The translations under genes were made by a program, and so were the position numbers. A DNA stretch of 64,000 nt from the NCBI RefSeq assembly GCF_048771995.1, contig NC_133026.1:12581001-12645000 (forward strand), given 5' to 3'. Below, piece after piece: positions 12,926 through 25,600 of the stretch. How positions within the stretch are numbered: position 1 is the first letter of the stretch; each line of letters opens with the position of its first letter. The stretch comes from Taeniopygia guttata (Eukaryota; Chordata; Aves; Passeriformes; Estrildidae). The notes beneath the pieces were generated by a model, which saw only the letters and a program-made list of their open reading frames with translations, was not told the DNA's origin and did not search any database.

Positions 12926-14267
12926 AATGTATTAAAGGTGTGATTTCACTGTTAGCAGCACATGTGCATCCAAACTAAAATAAGCTAGGCATGGACAGAG
13001 GCTGAACAGAGGACTGAAAATGAGAAAAAAAGTAAAAAATAAGCAGGGAAAAAAAGGCACAGAATTGGAAATTATGGAGATTATATACAGAAATTAATTC
13101 AGACATTTCGTCTGTAATTTCTAAACAGGCTGTAACTTCCTAATTTGTGATTTGTAGAAGCCTTTCCAGGAAGAATTCTGCATGGGAAAAATACATTTAT
13201 AGCTGTACTGAAGTGTTTCGTAAATTAATATCTTTGCTAATTGTTCTTGTTTAAAAATTCAGAAGAAAGAGAAAATATTTAATTTCAAAGTTTTTTTAAC
13301 CAAAATGTTTTGGTTTTAATCAATACTAAATGTCCTTTGATGCCTACACATTCATTGATTTGGTCTGTTTTTAAAGCTGCCAGCAAACAGAAAAAAACTG
13401 TTATTCATGCCGGTCTAATTATAGAATATGCATATGCAGTTGAGAAAACCATGCATACTTATGACAATTATTTGTGCTTGGACTTCCTCAAGCACTTTTC
13501 TGAGGACTATCTTTTTAGATATGTATAATTTTATTCCAGAATTTTTTTGCTCTTGTTTGAATACTGTTCTAATATCATCACGCATTTCTTTGCAGAGAAG
13601 AAAGCAAATTTAATGTAAAACTGTGAATTTGATTTGCAATAAACCTTAGCCTTACTTAGAGTTGTTTGCAAAACTATTCTGTGATTTTTCTATTCTTATG
13701 TTCCATTTTACAGGACCAAGTGGATGTAAATAGAAATATGTAAATTCCTCCCAGTTGTGAGGAGGGAATATAACACAATCTGAAGGTGGGTTTGTGAGCA
13801 CTGAAGCTAGTGTAGATGCTTACTTATATTTAGACCTGTGAGTTATTTTTCCTCTATATATTTATTGACATTGATACTTTCTTTCTTTAGCAGAATTTGA
13901 ATTAGGAATAAAGGGCAAGTTGAAGGCATCAGGAATTATTCTCTTGAGCCAAACCAGCTTTTGAGTGGTCTTCTTGCCCAAGCACTTATTAATACAAATT
14001 TATCACTATAAATTTTTCATTAATACCTATTTCTCTTCTTACACATTTAGCACATAAAAACTTAGGCCTCTCATTTTTGGGTTGTCCCAAATTTCCAACA
14101 AGAGATTTCAGGTTTCTTTGGTTCTAAATCCTGTAAGAAGCCTTGAACTGTTGGCTGCCTTTGGTTGTAAAAAAGTGAGAGGAAGGACTCTGAAGTAAAA
14201 AGTTTTCACTCATCTCCTGGTCCCTCATGCATTTGGATTATTTGGTGAGCTTGCAAATGTTCAGTGG

Positions 14268-14350
14268 TTCCAGTGAGTGCCCTGAGCCCTCCCTAGAACC
14301 AGGGGTGGATGGCGGTGAGGATGGGTGTGAGGCGGGGCTGGGCTCTGATA
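14268..14350. other. GC-richer patch with GC-box-like motif
   Basis: The patch is unlike the flanking AT-rich DNA and includes GAGGCGGGGCTGGG (about 14329-14342), which contains the GGCGGGGC core bound by Sp/KLF factors in known promoters. Three G-runs lie close together, but the loop lengths miss the usual G-quadruplex limit. No open frame downstream is convincing, so it may be a lone motif, not a promoter. Confidence 0.3.
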
Positions 14351-16335
14351 AACAGCTCCCAGAAGGCTCTTAAGTAGCATTCTGCCAGCAGGCTCATTTA
14401 TTTTGCATCTCATTCTGTGAAGCTGCATTTACAGCACCTCTTCCAAAGTATGGTCTGTGAAGGGCAGCAAGTGCATCTCAAAAATGCAGGAGCTAAAAGC
14501 TTACAGTTCACATCAACCTAAGGGCAAAGGTTTTGCAAAGGACTTTCACAGAGCATTTAGAGCGAGGCAACTCAACAGCAGCAGCCTTTCCTCCAGATCT
14601 TCACAAGGATCAAGTGGGAGGTTTTGCTATTATAAACATTTCTGGTCTACATTTCAAAGTCTCCATCACGGGTGATTATCTAAAGATTTCTTCATTTACT
14701 CTTCACAGAAACTCTTTCCAGCAGTCAATTTCCCTGATCTGCCTCTGCAAACAAACATGGCTGCAGCACATCTTAGGTAACACTTTTCCTTCTCACAGGA
14801 GAAGTGTGAGCACAAGTGAACATTTTCATAGGCTACTTTCTTAAGGATTTATAACACAATCTCAATGCAAACATTGGAATACTTATCAAAGTATAACTGT
14901 GAGAGGGAGGAGTCAAGGAACAAAGGGAGTACGATTAAATTGCAAACGCAGAATTGTGGAAAAAAGGTTTTAATTCTGAAATAAGGATTTACTGAACCTT
15001 TTCACTGTGAAATAAAATTAATTAACCCCTGAGCAATACTGACTCAGTAGTTTCCCCGCAAAGAATCCAGGATCCTGGTCTGTGAAGATGCCAATCCTTG
15101 TGCCTTTGTGTGACACATCTCACTGGTCACCTATGAGCAATTTCAAACTTGCTTGGTTACAGTGAATGCTATCAGGGAAGTAGATTGCAGAGTATAAAAT
15201 CATTCACACCATCCCTATTTTTAAAATTCTATTTTCAAAATCCTGTTTAATTTACTTTTTTGGTCACAAACATTCAGATTTTCTGAGGTGAATCCCTGCT
15301 TTTCCCTTTGCTGCTTCTCAGAGGACAGGCAAAGCATGAACAGAGAGGTGTGTCAGGAATGGGCTGTGAGATGCCTTCTATATATTCCATTGGTTGAATC
15401 AGGATTTCTAAAATTATTTTTATCCTCTATTTTCCACTTTTATCTGGAGACAATAGCCTTTTTTTGCAACTTGTCAAGGTATAAATATGGAAGACTTGGC
15501 ATGTTTTTATGTTAACTGCAATTGGTAATCCATTTATTGAATGATACCTTCAGGACTTTATTCTTCCAACCTAAAGCCTGAGTTATTTAAAGGTACTACT
15601 AAATATATCTTATAAGCAAAAGCCACCTGCATTAGTTGTGGATTAGTGGATGAGCAGGGTGCCCAAAACACAACTGAAGTGATGCCATGATGCAGGTGGG
15701 TGGCCACTTATGGTATCTCAGATGTGTGGGGATAGCAACATCTGTGAGGAAAGCACACTGGAGATTCCACACTGAAGCATTCCTGCCTATGCCATTTATC
15801 AGCGATCAAATTGTAAATGTGAAACAATTAGTTAAAACCCAGAAAGATCTCTATGAATTATGCTTTTTGCATTTTTTCAATTTACGGTAAATAATGTTCA
15901 ATCAGATTAAATCAGAGTGGAAAGTCATAATACTGGGATAATATTAAATTCTTATAGGTAGATTAATACATTTGTTATGGTTTGCCATGTGTTTATTACA
16001 GGGCAGGGGTTAAAATTTCAATGTTAATTGAAACATTTGAAAAATTGAAAACAATTTTACTGTTGTTTTTTGTTGCTATTTAACCCTTCTAAGACCATCT
16101 GAAATCCAGGATCTATTAAGCGCAAACATTTTAAGGAAAAAATACAGCATATAATTATTTTCCTTTCAAAAATAATTCAGTCTGCTCTGTAGGTAGCAGA
16201 GAATGTTCAAGAACACATCTGTGTCATGAATTTCAACACACATTGTCCAATGTGAGATTTGAAAGGCAATTTTCTAAATTCCAGCAAACGGACTCTTTTC
16301 TCTGACAATGATGAGTCACTCTAGGATTTGAAAGT

Positions 16336-16356
16336 AAAAAAAAAAAAAAAAAAAAA
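16336..16356 (+). repeat. poly-A run (21 A)
   Basis: An uninterrupted run of 21 A. No processed-gene copy or retroelement tail is recognisable immediately upstream. Confidence 0.9.
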
Positions 16357-17190
16357 TCTTAATTCCTGTATTCCTATGGAAAGAAGCAGACATCAGGCTT
16401 GCAAGATACTTTGGGAAAATTTTGCTTTAACGGTTTCCTTTAGCTGTCCAAATTCGAGAACATGAACTCATAATAGCCATCTTCCAGGCAAAGCATTCAG
16501 AAACTGTAACATAGCATTTGGCTGACTCAAGCTTGTCTCTTTCTGTAACAGAAATTGGCTTCCCTGCTACCCCATGACTTACCATCAGTGGTAAACACTC
16601 TCCAGAACCCTTTTGAAAGGGATGATTCATCCCTGGGGTATTTTTAGGAATTTGTTAACTTGCATTTAGCTTACTATGCTGGTAGCCAATAAACAGAGTG
16701 AAGACAAGCCTTGAGTAGTCACACATAAACCATTTTGAATGCTATAATTGTACAGCATTATCTTGGTCTGTAGACTGAGTCATCTGCTGGTTAAGCAGAA
16801 TGGAAAAAACAGAATAAGACCGTTGCTACAACAGGGATTTTGATAAAATTCTAAAGGAATCAGTGCTAGCAACTGGATTAAATTTATTTTTCCAGGATTA
16901 CACCTGCTTGTTCCAGGCACAGCTAGAAATCTGTGTGGATTTTTCCAAACTTACTGGTCTTATGTGTGAATATCACATGATTCAAAGTGCCAATATTACA
17001 GAAATAACACAGTCTAATGTACTGATATAACTTTTTGAGCAAGCTTGACTCCAGACAGAACCCTTTCTGTGTCTTGTATTTCAATCCATCCGAAACAAAA
17101 ATGAAACGCAGCAGGCACTGCCTATTGTATGTGGCTGGGGACCCAGTTTTTGCTGACACTTGGAACTATGCCCAAACCGAGGTGAGGAAA

Positions 17191-17219
17191 GGGCTGGGGG
17201 ATGAGGCGGGGGGACAGGG
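17191..17219 (+). other. predicted G-quadruplex motif
   Basis: Four G-runs occur on the + strand: GGG, GGGGG, GGGGGG and GGG, with loops CT, ATGAGGC and ACA. This fits the standard rule of four runs of at least three G with loops of 1-7 bases. It sits in a G-rich, purine-rich patch (about 17180-17265). A stable fold is inferred from the pattern and not shown. Confidence 0.7.
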
Positions 17220-18598
17220 CAGAGGCTGGTGTGGAAGAAGAGAGAAGGAGAATGAGAAAGAATTTTTTAGTAGCTGACCACCACTTGAAACCAAGCGCAA
17301 ATCAGAAACAGGTTTTGCAGTACTTAGCCTAACAGGAAGGTAATAAGTTAGTGAGATTTTACACCATCCTTGGGACTGTGAAACAGAAACCAGCTTTTGG
17401 CAGACAGATTAGGGGAATGACACTTCATGGAGAATGGAAAGTGATGAGTTACAGGAACTTGGCACACTGATCAGATCATCTTATCCTCCCACTCCAAGCA
17501 ATAAGATCCTGGCATCCTACTTTACACAAATATCAGAAACATGATCTTCGTGAAAGCTCACATGTATTAGAAGCCAGTGACACAGTCTGTCATGTTCCTC
17601 TGCAGAGAGCTCTCCTTCAGCGTGTGTCATGAGTTGTCTGGCTACGTTACGTATAATGAATTGAGCCTGAAAAGTAAACAGCTGTTTGGAAAATATGAAC
17701 AATTCTGCTTTTTCTTTTGAAGGATGCTGAATTAGTGAAAGAAAGTTATTTTTCGAAGATCACAGTAAAATTGCACTAGAAGACAAATAGGATTTTGATG
17801 AAACTTATGCCAAAAATGTTGCAAAACCCTTTAATCACGTGCCAAGATACCTGCTGAGTTCTTTAGCACCCAATTAACAAATAAATGAACAGGTGAGAGG
17901 ACAAAGATCCTTGAAGTCTGTCTCCTTTACGACTTGCCTGAAGGCTTCCAGGATTTTCAAATTCATAGGTCAACAGATGGGCTCATTGGATTTAGGAGCC
18001 TGGAAACTCTGAAAGCTTCACAATTGCTGCCCTGGCTCTTCAGTGACCATGATAATTCCCAGCTTTTCAGATAATGCTGCTCTCCGTCTCTTTGCTTTGG
18101 ACATAATGAAATATTCATTGAGCCAAAATGGTCTGTCTCTATGGTTTAGTAGTTTAGGACACCACCTGATTTAAAACAGGGATTTAAATTCAAGCTGATG
18201 GATGCCTTTATATTGAAATACCAGCTGGCACAGGAAATGGGATTCAGATCACTGTCCTAATTATCAGGCTATATAGCAACTTTAATACTCTGATCAATAT
18301 TTTATTATGAAATGTAAAATGGAATAGAATACCAGAAGCAGTGGAAGAAGACACCTATCTCAATGCAACACTTGTATCTCAGGAGTCAGAAGGGTCTGAG
18401 TCCTTCTTTGCAAAAGGAATAGAAGCGAAGTCCCCTAATCCTGTATTGATATTTGGCACCCACATTCTCCTAGTTATGGCTGGAACTTTATTATGAGTGT
18501 TTTAGTACAAATTTGTGAATAGTTATACTTTCCACTACACCACATTTTTCAGATTAGCTCTTAGGAAAAGAAATAAGATACAGTGTAAAGTTCCCAGA

Positions 18599-18629
18599 TC
18601 TGATTTCTGATTTCCACCAGAAATCAGAA
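18599..18629. repeat. overlapping inverted repeats (two alternative hairpins)
   Basis: TCTGATTTCTG (18599-18609) is the exact reverse complement of CAGAAATCAGA (18618-18628), with an 8-base loop. A shifted pair, TTCTGATTTC (18605-18614) and GAAATCAGAA (18620-18629), can form a competing stem with a 5-base loop. Both arise because the left arm contains a short internal repeat. Confidence 0.8.
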
Positions 18630-18792
18630 GTGTTAACAATTTTGTTATGCAATGTCATGATAAAAAGATTCTTGCAATTTATTCACATAATTTAAACAGA
18701 AAAAAAAACAAACAAACCACTGTTGAGTGTAATGACAATTAACTGACACTATTCAACAGCTAATTTATCACAAGTATTTTTAATTTTTTTAT

Positions 18793-18818
18793 TACATACA
18801 CATATATATGCATATGTA
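18793..18818. repeat. alternating purine/pyrimidine run
   Basis: Twenty-six bases alternate pyrimidine and purine without a break (TACATACACATATATATGCA and on). They contain the palindrome ATATGCATAT. Such runs are prone to left-handed or cruciform forms. This one is rich in TA steps, so a TA/CA microsatellite origin is the simplest reading. Confidence 0.75.
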
Positions 18819-20181
18819 ACAAAAAAATTGAACATTCTTCCATCGAAAACTAGTGGTAAGTATTTAAGTCTGTATTATATTTTTTTGAAAGTTGTTTATA
18901 CTATGCCAATTTTCTTCAATTTCGAACCTGCATTTAAGACTAACAGCTTTTTAATAGAGAAAGCCACCTGCAGATACACTTATAGCTGATGTTCCATCAG
19001 ATTCTGTGGGTCTATGTCAACCTTACAGAGGTTACATACAATTACCATCACCAGCTTTGCTGCTACTTCTCTGTCTGTTGTGAACAAGATGACATTAAGA
19101 GAATGTTTCTCCAAAGACTTTCTGGTGCTGTTGCTGCCTATTAACATAAAGAAGAAAGAGTGTTGAAACAAGCATGAAAGGTTTGCTGCTCTTTTGTTCC
19201 TTCATCTGCAGAGAAAGTTCTCTCATTAATTTCCATAAGACAAACATCTTCCCATGGTACCATCCAAGAAGGTACTGACAAAAATGAGACCAGATGCCTT
19301 TCAGTAATTCTATTTGAAACACTTTCTCTGTCAAAATTAGCAAAACAGAGTTGGGGCTGTCTGTTGAAAGAGCAATGAGATGAAAGCGATGCTGCAACCT
19401 GATATTCCTGTTGGGATTTCTTCAGCGTAAATTCAACTTAAACACCCTTTCTAGAGCATGGCACTAAGGGCAGCAAAATAGAAGAAAAAGGCAAGAATGA
19501 AATGTTACAGATGCAGAACCAGGAATTCAGGAAGTGTTCTGCAGTATGAAATGAAAGCCTGACACCCAAAGGCTAAAACAGAACCACTGCAAAGCTGGGG
19601 ATCGTAACCACACTGGTTTTTTTTTTCCTATTTCAGTGGGGTTTTGTCTCCATTCTCTTTTCTTGAGGAAAATTATTGCCTTGCTCTCTAAGAGCATTCC
19701 CAAAGAACATGAAGTGAAACCACAACCGGGGTGTAATTGAATATAACCTATATTTCAGTGAAAGCACCTCCTAAATATCTGTATTTATGCCTAGTATATG
19801 CACACAGGAAATGCATATACCCCTGGCAGAGGAGACCAGTAGTGATAAAGGTCCCGTGTCTTGTTCTCTGACATCTGAATTTGATCATTGAAAGTGTCAT
19901 AACACCTACAGAAAATTCAAGTTATAATTTCACATTAGGAAGGTGGTAAAAAAAAAGATGCTGCAGTTCCCCATCACAACACTTTAACACATTCCTGATA
20001 GGGTTTGCTGCATCTGATTATCTTGCAGCTGTTCTTGGTGAGGTTTTTTTGTCTAGCTGGCATGGACACTGAGAAATTGCTTTAAATAAGATAAATCTCA
20101 GATAATTTCCTTAGGTTAGGTCTTATTATACCTTCTTGGTAGTTAATAGTAAGTATCACCACACAGCAGTTCACAAAGATA

Positions 20182-20201
20182 GTTTAAGACTGTTTAAGAC
20201 T
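20182..20201 (+). repeat. 10-bp tandem duplication
   Basis: GTTTAAGACT occurs twice in tandem with no mismatch (20182-20191 and 20192-20201). Confidence 0.85.
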
Positions 20202-21471
20202 ACACTGAGACAAAAAATCAGACCAAAAACACAACACAAATTACACGCCAGTTGCCCCCAGCTGTCACAAACACAATGAAAGTCAATTTGGGCGCTACTG
20301 AAATTATCAGTCTTGATCAGAAACTTATACAATGAGGTCATTCAAACTGACATCAAATGCTAACATAATCAATACATCCTGTTTTCTGGAGAAGCCTGAG
20401 TTCTCAAATGCTCTGGCACTCCTGCAATGATGCCTCACCAGTCACCCTGTGGGTACAGTTTTACCAGACTGGCTTCATGCTTCTTGACTTTTAGTTCAGT
20501 CAATTTATGATATTATGTATTTTCTTGAATGACTGCTACTAAGGCAAGGATAGATCATGATTCTAATTACATTCTTTCAGATTTTTATCATTTATGTACG
20601 TAGCTTTATCTGTAGTTGTGAGCTCCATTTTATATTTTGTCCAATGTGTCTGACTAACAGGAACTTCAAATCACCAATAAACCATGTTTGACACTCCCTT
20701 GTTTAACTCAAATCTCCTCAGTTCCCCTATGTGTATGTAACATAACCAGTCTGGCCAAATTCTTCCATTTCCACCCACAGCAATTTCCAAAATGAGATCA
20801 TGATTCATTCAGTGGTGCTTTTATTCTGAACATAAACTTATGTTTAAATAGCTTCATGACTGGCATCTACTCTTACAAAGTCTGAAGAACAATTTACAAA
20901 GGGATTTCCTTTTAGATCCCTGTTATTTATGAGCTGCATGACATAAGCATGTAAAGCTCTTTTAAAGACATAATGGAGCTTTTAGTGAATTTCCCCATTA
21001 ATTGGTCTTAAAGAATTTCTGGTGCTAATGCTTTTGCAATTATTTTGTAGTGTCTTGATTTTAACAGCTCCAGTTGCTGTGTCTCCTACTGTGTTGCATC
21101 CAGAAATGAAAATGTACGCAAGGGGGAAATAAAAATATCCCACACATTAAAAATATCCACAAATCAAAACAAAAGCCAAAGGGTTTAGGAGACCAAACTG
21201 AATATCCATTTGTGTATAACTGGGGATTAAATTGAGAGTTTACTATTAGTTGAAAAACTAATTTTCTAGAGACCAAAACCAAATGTTTATTTTAATTAGC
21301 AAGGCCTATCAACACCTAATATGCCACCTTAGCAATTGATAATCTTTCAGGCAGTCTTAACATAAGAAGCTGACTTTAAAGAAGTATTGCTGTTATTATT
21401 ATTAATGCCTTACAAGAAAATGTTGAAGTATTTCTTTTTTCATCATGATCTTGCAAATACACAGCAAACAT

Positions 21472-21509
21472 ATACTATCAAGATGCGGTTATACTATCAA
21501 GATGCAGTT
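21472..21509 (+). repeat. 19-bp tandem duplication
   Basis: ATACTATCAAGATGCGGTT (21472-21490) is followed directly by ATACTATCAAGATGCAGTT (21491-21509). One base differs, a G/A change at the CpG of the first copy, consistent with a recent duplication followed by CpG decay. Confidence 0.9.
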
Positions 21510-21979
21510 TTTGCTGTGGTCTCTATAATTTTCCAACACTGCTTAGCATTTTCTTTGCTTTTTGACTGTACTAAGCTCTGAGAAAATAAATGATTTCCAC
21601 AGAATTTGCTGCTAAAATTCACTCTACATTAGTAATGGTAAACCAAGATTGAATACCAAAGTTAAGGCTCATCCCTCATAATGATATTACTTTACGTTTA
21701 TTCACACCAAGGTTGACATTCCATGCTATTTTTGTCACGTATTCAGAACAGCTAGGATTTGGCTAGGTTCTTATGAAATGCTGCTGCACAGTCACCGTGC
21801 ATTTTTTGCAGCTTTGAACAACTTGAGTTTCAAAGACTTCCCGTTAGATTTTTGTCACTTCAGCTATTCCCCCTTTCTAGGTAGTTTATGGGTAACTTTC
21901 TAGATAATTCATTGATAAGTTAACAGCACAGATCACTGAGGTATGCTATTGATCACTTCACTCTGCTGGCAATACTGAC

Positions 21980-22661
21980 AATAAATCCAGGCAACCCTGG
22001 ATGTACGGACAGACTGGGGAATGAGAGTCTGGAAAGCAGCACCATGAAAAGGCACCTGGGGGTCCTGGTCCATGGCAAGTTGAACCTAAGCCAGCAGTGC
22101 CCTGGCAGCCAGTAGGGCCAAACCTGTCCTGGGGACATCAGACACAGCCTGGCCAGCTGGGCAAAGGAGGGATTGTCCCACTCTGTTCTGGGCTGGGTCA
22201 GTTATGGGTGCCCCATTAAACTATTAGAGAATGTCCCAAGGAGAGCAGCAAAGGTGGTAAATGGCTCTAAGGAGAAGCTGTATGAAGAGCAGCTGAGGTC
22301 ACTTGGTCTATTCAGCTTGGAGAAAAGGAGACTGAGGGGAGATTTCACTGCAGGTTCCTCACAGGGGGAATAGGAGAGATAGACGCTGATCTCTTCTCTG
22401 TGGCAACCAGTGAATGATCTAAAGTCATGTCAGGGGAGGTTTAGGTTGGATATTAGGAAAAGATTCTTCCTCCAGAGGGTGGGTGGACACTGGAACAGGC
22501 TCCCCAGGGAAGTGGTCCAAGCCTGGCAGAGTTCAAGAAATGTTTGGACAATGCTCTCGGGACTGTGGTGTGACTCTTGGGGATGGTGCTGTGCAGGGCC
22601 AGGAGTTGGACTTGATGATCCTTGTGGGTCCACTCCACTTCAGTATACTCTGTGATTCTGT
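21980..22661 (+). mobile_element. CR1 LINE, 3' fragment
   Basis: This is a 5'-truncated, non-LTR retrotransposon of the CR1 family, covering the end of the reverse-transcriptase ORF and the 3' UTR. One + strand frame keeps hallmark residues of the ORF2 C-terminus: [26 protein letters not shown], then RFRLDIRKRFF and HWNRLPREVV. It is broken by stops at 22371-22373 and 22380-22382 and by small frame changes, so it is dead. The 3' UTR block (CAGGAGTTGGACTTGATGAT, then GTGGGTCCACTCC) and the terminal TGTGATTCTG match the avian CR1 end. CR1 moves by target-primed reverse transcription and usually leaves short 5'-truncated copies with no target-site duplication. Surrounding DNA is much more AT-rich, so the copy stands out by composition. 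Confidence 0.93.
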
Positions 22662-25600
22662 AATGTGTTTTCCATTTTCTGGCCAAGAGTTTGTCTTATT
22701 CATGTTGTCTTCCTTTTGCATATGGATGATAGTGCATAAATATGGAAAGTTCAAAAAAACTTAAAAATGGTGCTTTGAGTAGATAACCCATGTAGAGATG
22801 CAAGCATCTTCTTCATGACCATTTATTATTCACTCAGAAAAACCTTCAACAAGTTAAAGTTCCAAAGGCATTTTGGAGAGTCAAGTAGCTTTTATGAACC
22901 TACTCTCCATTATCCACATCACTGCTAACTAAAGAGCTGCAGTAGGTTTGTTTAGACAAAACTAACATACAGAAAATCCAGCTTACTACATCACTCCTAT
23001 CATGTTAATATGAGTCTTTATTGCATATTGTCAGATCCTTGTGGCATGGCTGTAAAAACAACAGATTAACATTTCTCCAGATTTTCCATAAATATTTTTT
23101 AAAATTTGGCATAATATTAACCAATTTTGAGCCCTTTGAGACATAAGCATTTCTGAGTGAAGGACTGAATACTACAGTTATGGCTCACCTATTTCAGCCT
23201 TAACTTCTGTTTAGGAGTTCCGGGTAACCCATGGTTCTGCTAATGTAGTCTGCAATGATTTTTTTCTCTTCAGTGCGAATCACATTCTCTTTTCTCATAT
23301 GAAAGTAAAGAAGATAAGGTTTAAGAACCTCATCACACTTTTTCAAACTGAGAAAACACACAGAGATGGGTTGTCTACTCAAGGCACCATTTTTAGTCCT
23401 TTTTGAACTTTGCATATCTATGCACTATCATCTACATGCAGAAGGAAGAATGAACAGGAATAAATTCAAGTTTCTTTGAAAAAAATTGGTCAGAAAATTC
23501 CAGAGGTCAAATGCTTTGCTGAGAAACTCTGGTTGTTGATAAATAGGAGAATGTGAGGAATCTATTTAAAACAACTTGGAACACTGTTTAGGAGGCTCTT
23601 GTTCTTCTGAGCAGGGTCATATGAAAAGGTCACCTGATGTGTGTAGAGCTTGACTGACATAAATCTGCAAGAATCTCATGCAAAGCAACTGCATCAAAAC
23701 AACAAGGTCATTTTACAAAATAAGCAGGATGAAAGCAGCAGTATTAATTTAGGATATGAATAGGGTTCAGGAGTCCATGTGTTTAAGCATTTACTGTAAT
23801 TTGTCAATGTAGTTCTCAGTAATAGGAGACAAGATATGAGGAATGCGAATCTGACTCTTAAGAATACACTGATGTTATCACTGGAGTTTTCATTTCTTTC
23901 AATGTACTAAATCAAATGAATGTGCAGTGATTTAAAATCATCACTCTGCTCCCATAAATCAAAGATTTAACAGTTATGACTTTTTCAGTATGAAAGGAAA
24001 GAGAACCCAAGCCACTTCTCAATATTCCTGCTTAGTCTTAGCTTTGCAATACAGTACAGCTATTCCAGAAATTATGTTCTATAATATCCTCTACTGAAAA
24101 TCTGGTTTTATCCAAAAGGTTGCAGTATTCATTCCTCTTCCTGTCTGTAGCCTGTATGTTGTCCCTTTCTATCACCTCAAGGAAGGCAGGAGGATCCACA
24201 CAGCAGGATATTGATGACCGGTCCAAAAGAAGCTACCACTGCGTGTCTGCCTTGGGTCTCAGTTTGACTTACTTACATAAACACCCAGGCTGGAAACAGA
24301 GAACTTGAAGCTGTTGTTGGGGTTGTCTGCAAGAACAAAGAAATGTGTGTTTTGCATCTGTGGCTGATCAGCCCTGTCCCCCAGTCAGTGTTTCTGGATG
24401 ATCAGTAGACTTAATATTATCTTTATGCTGATGTGCTGGTGCCCTGTGGGAGGCACCATAATTCTTTTCCCTTCTGGAAGGACAGTGAGTTTGGAGAGGA
24501 TCTGTAGCCAGTACAGTGTCTATATGAACAGGAGAGGTAAGGCTGAGCTGCAAAATATGTCAACAGAGAGAAGGTTGTTATCGTTTCCATGGTGGTGAGT
24601 GCAGGCAGGAGTGCTGAATTGTTTACATTCTTTTCATATGCAGCCTGCTTACATTTCTGGTGTACTCCCTTTATCAATCACCTGCTGAATTCCTGCAGGT
24701 GATACATGAATCATGTATGAACAAGCTCCAGCTGATGGTTATTTTATACTCAGGTGCCGATAAGAATGTCTTTCTGTTTGTGTCAGCCTCTGCTCCATAA
24801 ACAACCTCAATAACCCATTTCTCCAGTACTCTGGGTAATAAGTGAAAGCTTTTCCAAGATTATACTGTTAAACTGAAATTAACCTTCAAAGAGCTTTAGC
24901 AGTGGTGTTAATGTATCAATATATTGCACAAAATGGCTTGAAGTACATACTAATTTCCATGATGAATGAGGAAGTTTTGGAAACAATAACTGCTTATTTT
25001 GGGGTTTAAAGAAGTCTCCAAGATTAAATTTTATTTCATCAAATTTTGACATCTGTTGTATGACTATCTACCTATAAACTCTCCTTGTCTGCTTCTAACA
25101 AGGGAGAATTAGGTACTTTAAGATCGGTGTGATTCCTAGAAATATTCTATAAATGCTTTGTTGTCTCCTCTGGTTAGAAAAGAAATCTGAATGATGAAAC
25201 CAGATATAGATGTCTACACTGCTCATATCAAAGTTTGGTAAAATGAAACCGACCATGTCTGTCTGGGGTTAAGTTATAACTTCACGGGGTCAGGTTTTTT
25301 TTTTAAATCTGTGCCATGCACAGCCTCTGGTGCTTTCCTCTGGTGCAGTTTGATGGTGGTTCCTGGGAAAGAGAGGAAACATATTGCTTCCATGGATGAT
25401 ATGTGTGCTGCAGTATAATAGTTCCCTCATGGCTATAACAGAGCATTTCATCCACTAATGGAATATTTTTTCCAACAAAACAATTACAAATAAATGATGA
25501 CGATTTTGAATAACAGAAATGCCCTTAAGACAATACTGGTGTTCATTTGTCTTTACTTCAGACCTCAAGAACTGGACTTCTCAGTTGCATAGTCTGTCAC

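Larger units (their letters stand above)
12926..21979. other. non-coding unique stretch
   Basis: Nine kilobases without a supportable gene. It holds a GC-box-bearing patch (about 14268-14350), poly-A (16336-16356), a G-quadruplex motif (17191-17219), overlapping hairpin options (18599-18629), an alternating purine/pyrimidine run (18793-18818), and 10-bp and 19-bp tandem duplications (20182-20201, 21472-21509). Open frames of up to about 100 codons (for example minus strand 19095-19397) show no known domain. Confidence 0.6.

Noticed and set aside
16300-16330. Box C/D snoRNA-like ATGATGA and CTGA
   Set aside because: The boxes are in the wrong order and no terminal stem or D box follows at the right distance.
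22430-22754. Several overlapping frames on both strands
   Set aside because: All lie in the CR1 copy; only the sense frame carries reverse-transcriptase residues, and it is broken.
24462-24545. Exon-like interval with pyrimidine-rich acceptor and GAG|GTAAGG donor
   Set aside because: The predicted exon is very short, gives no known peptide and has no neighbours. Splice-like words are common by chance.
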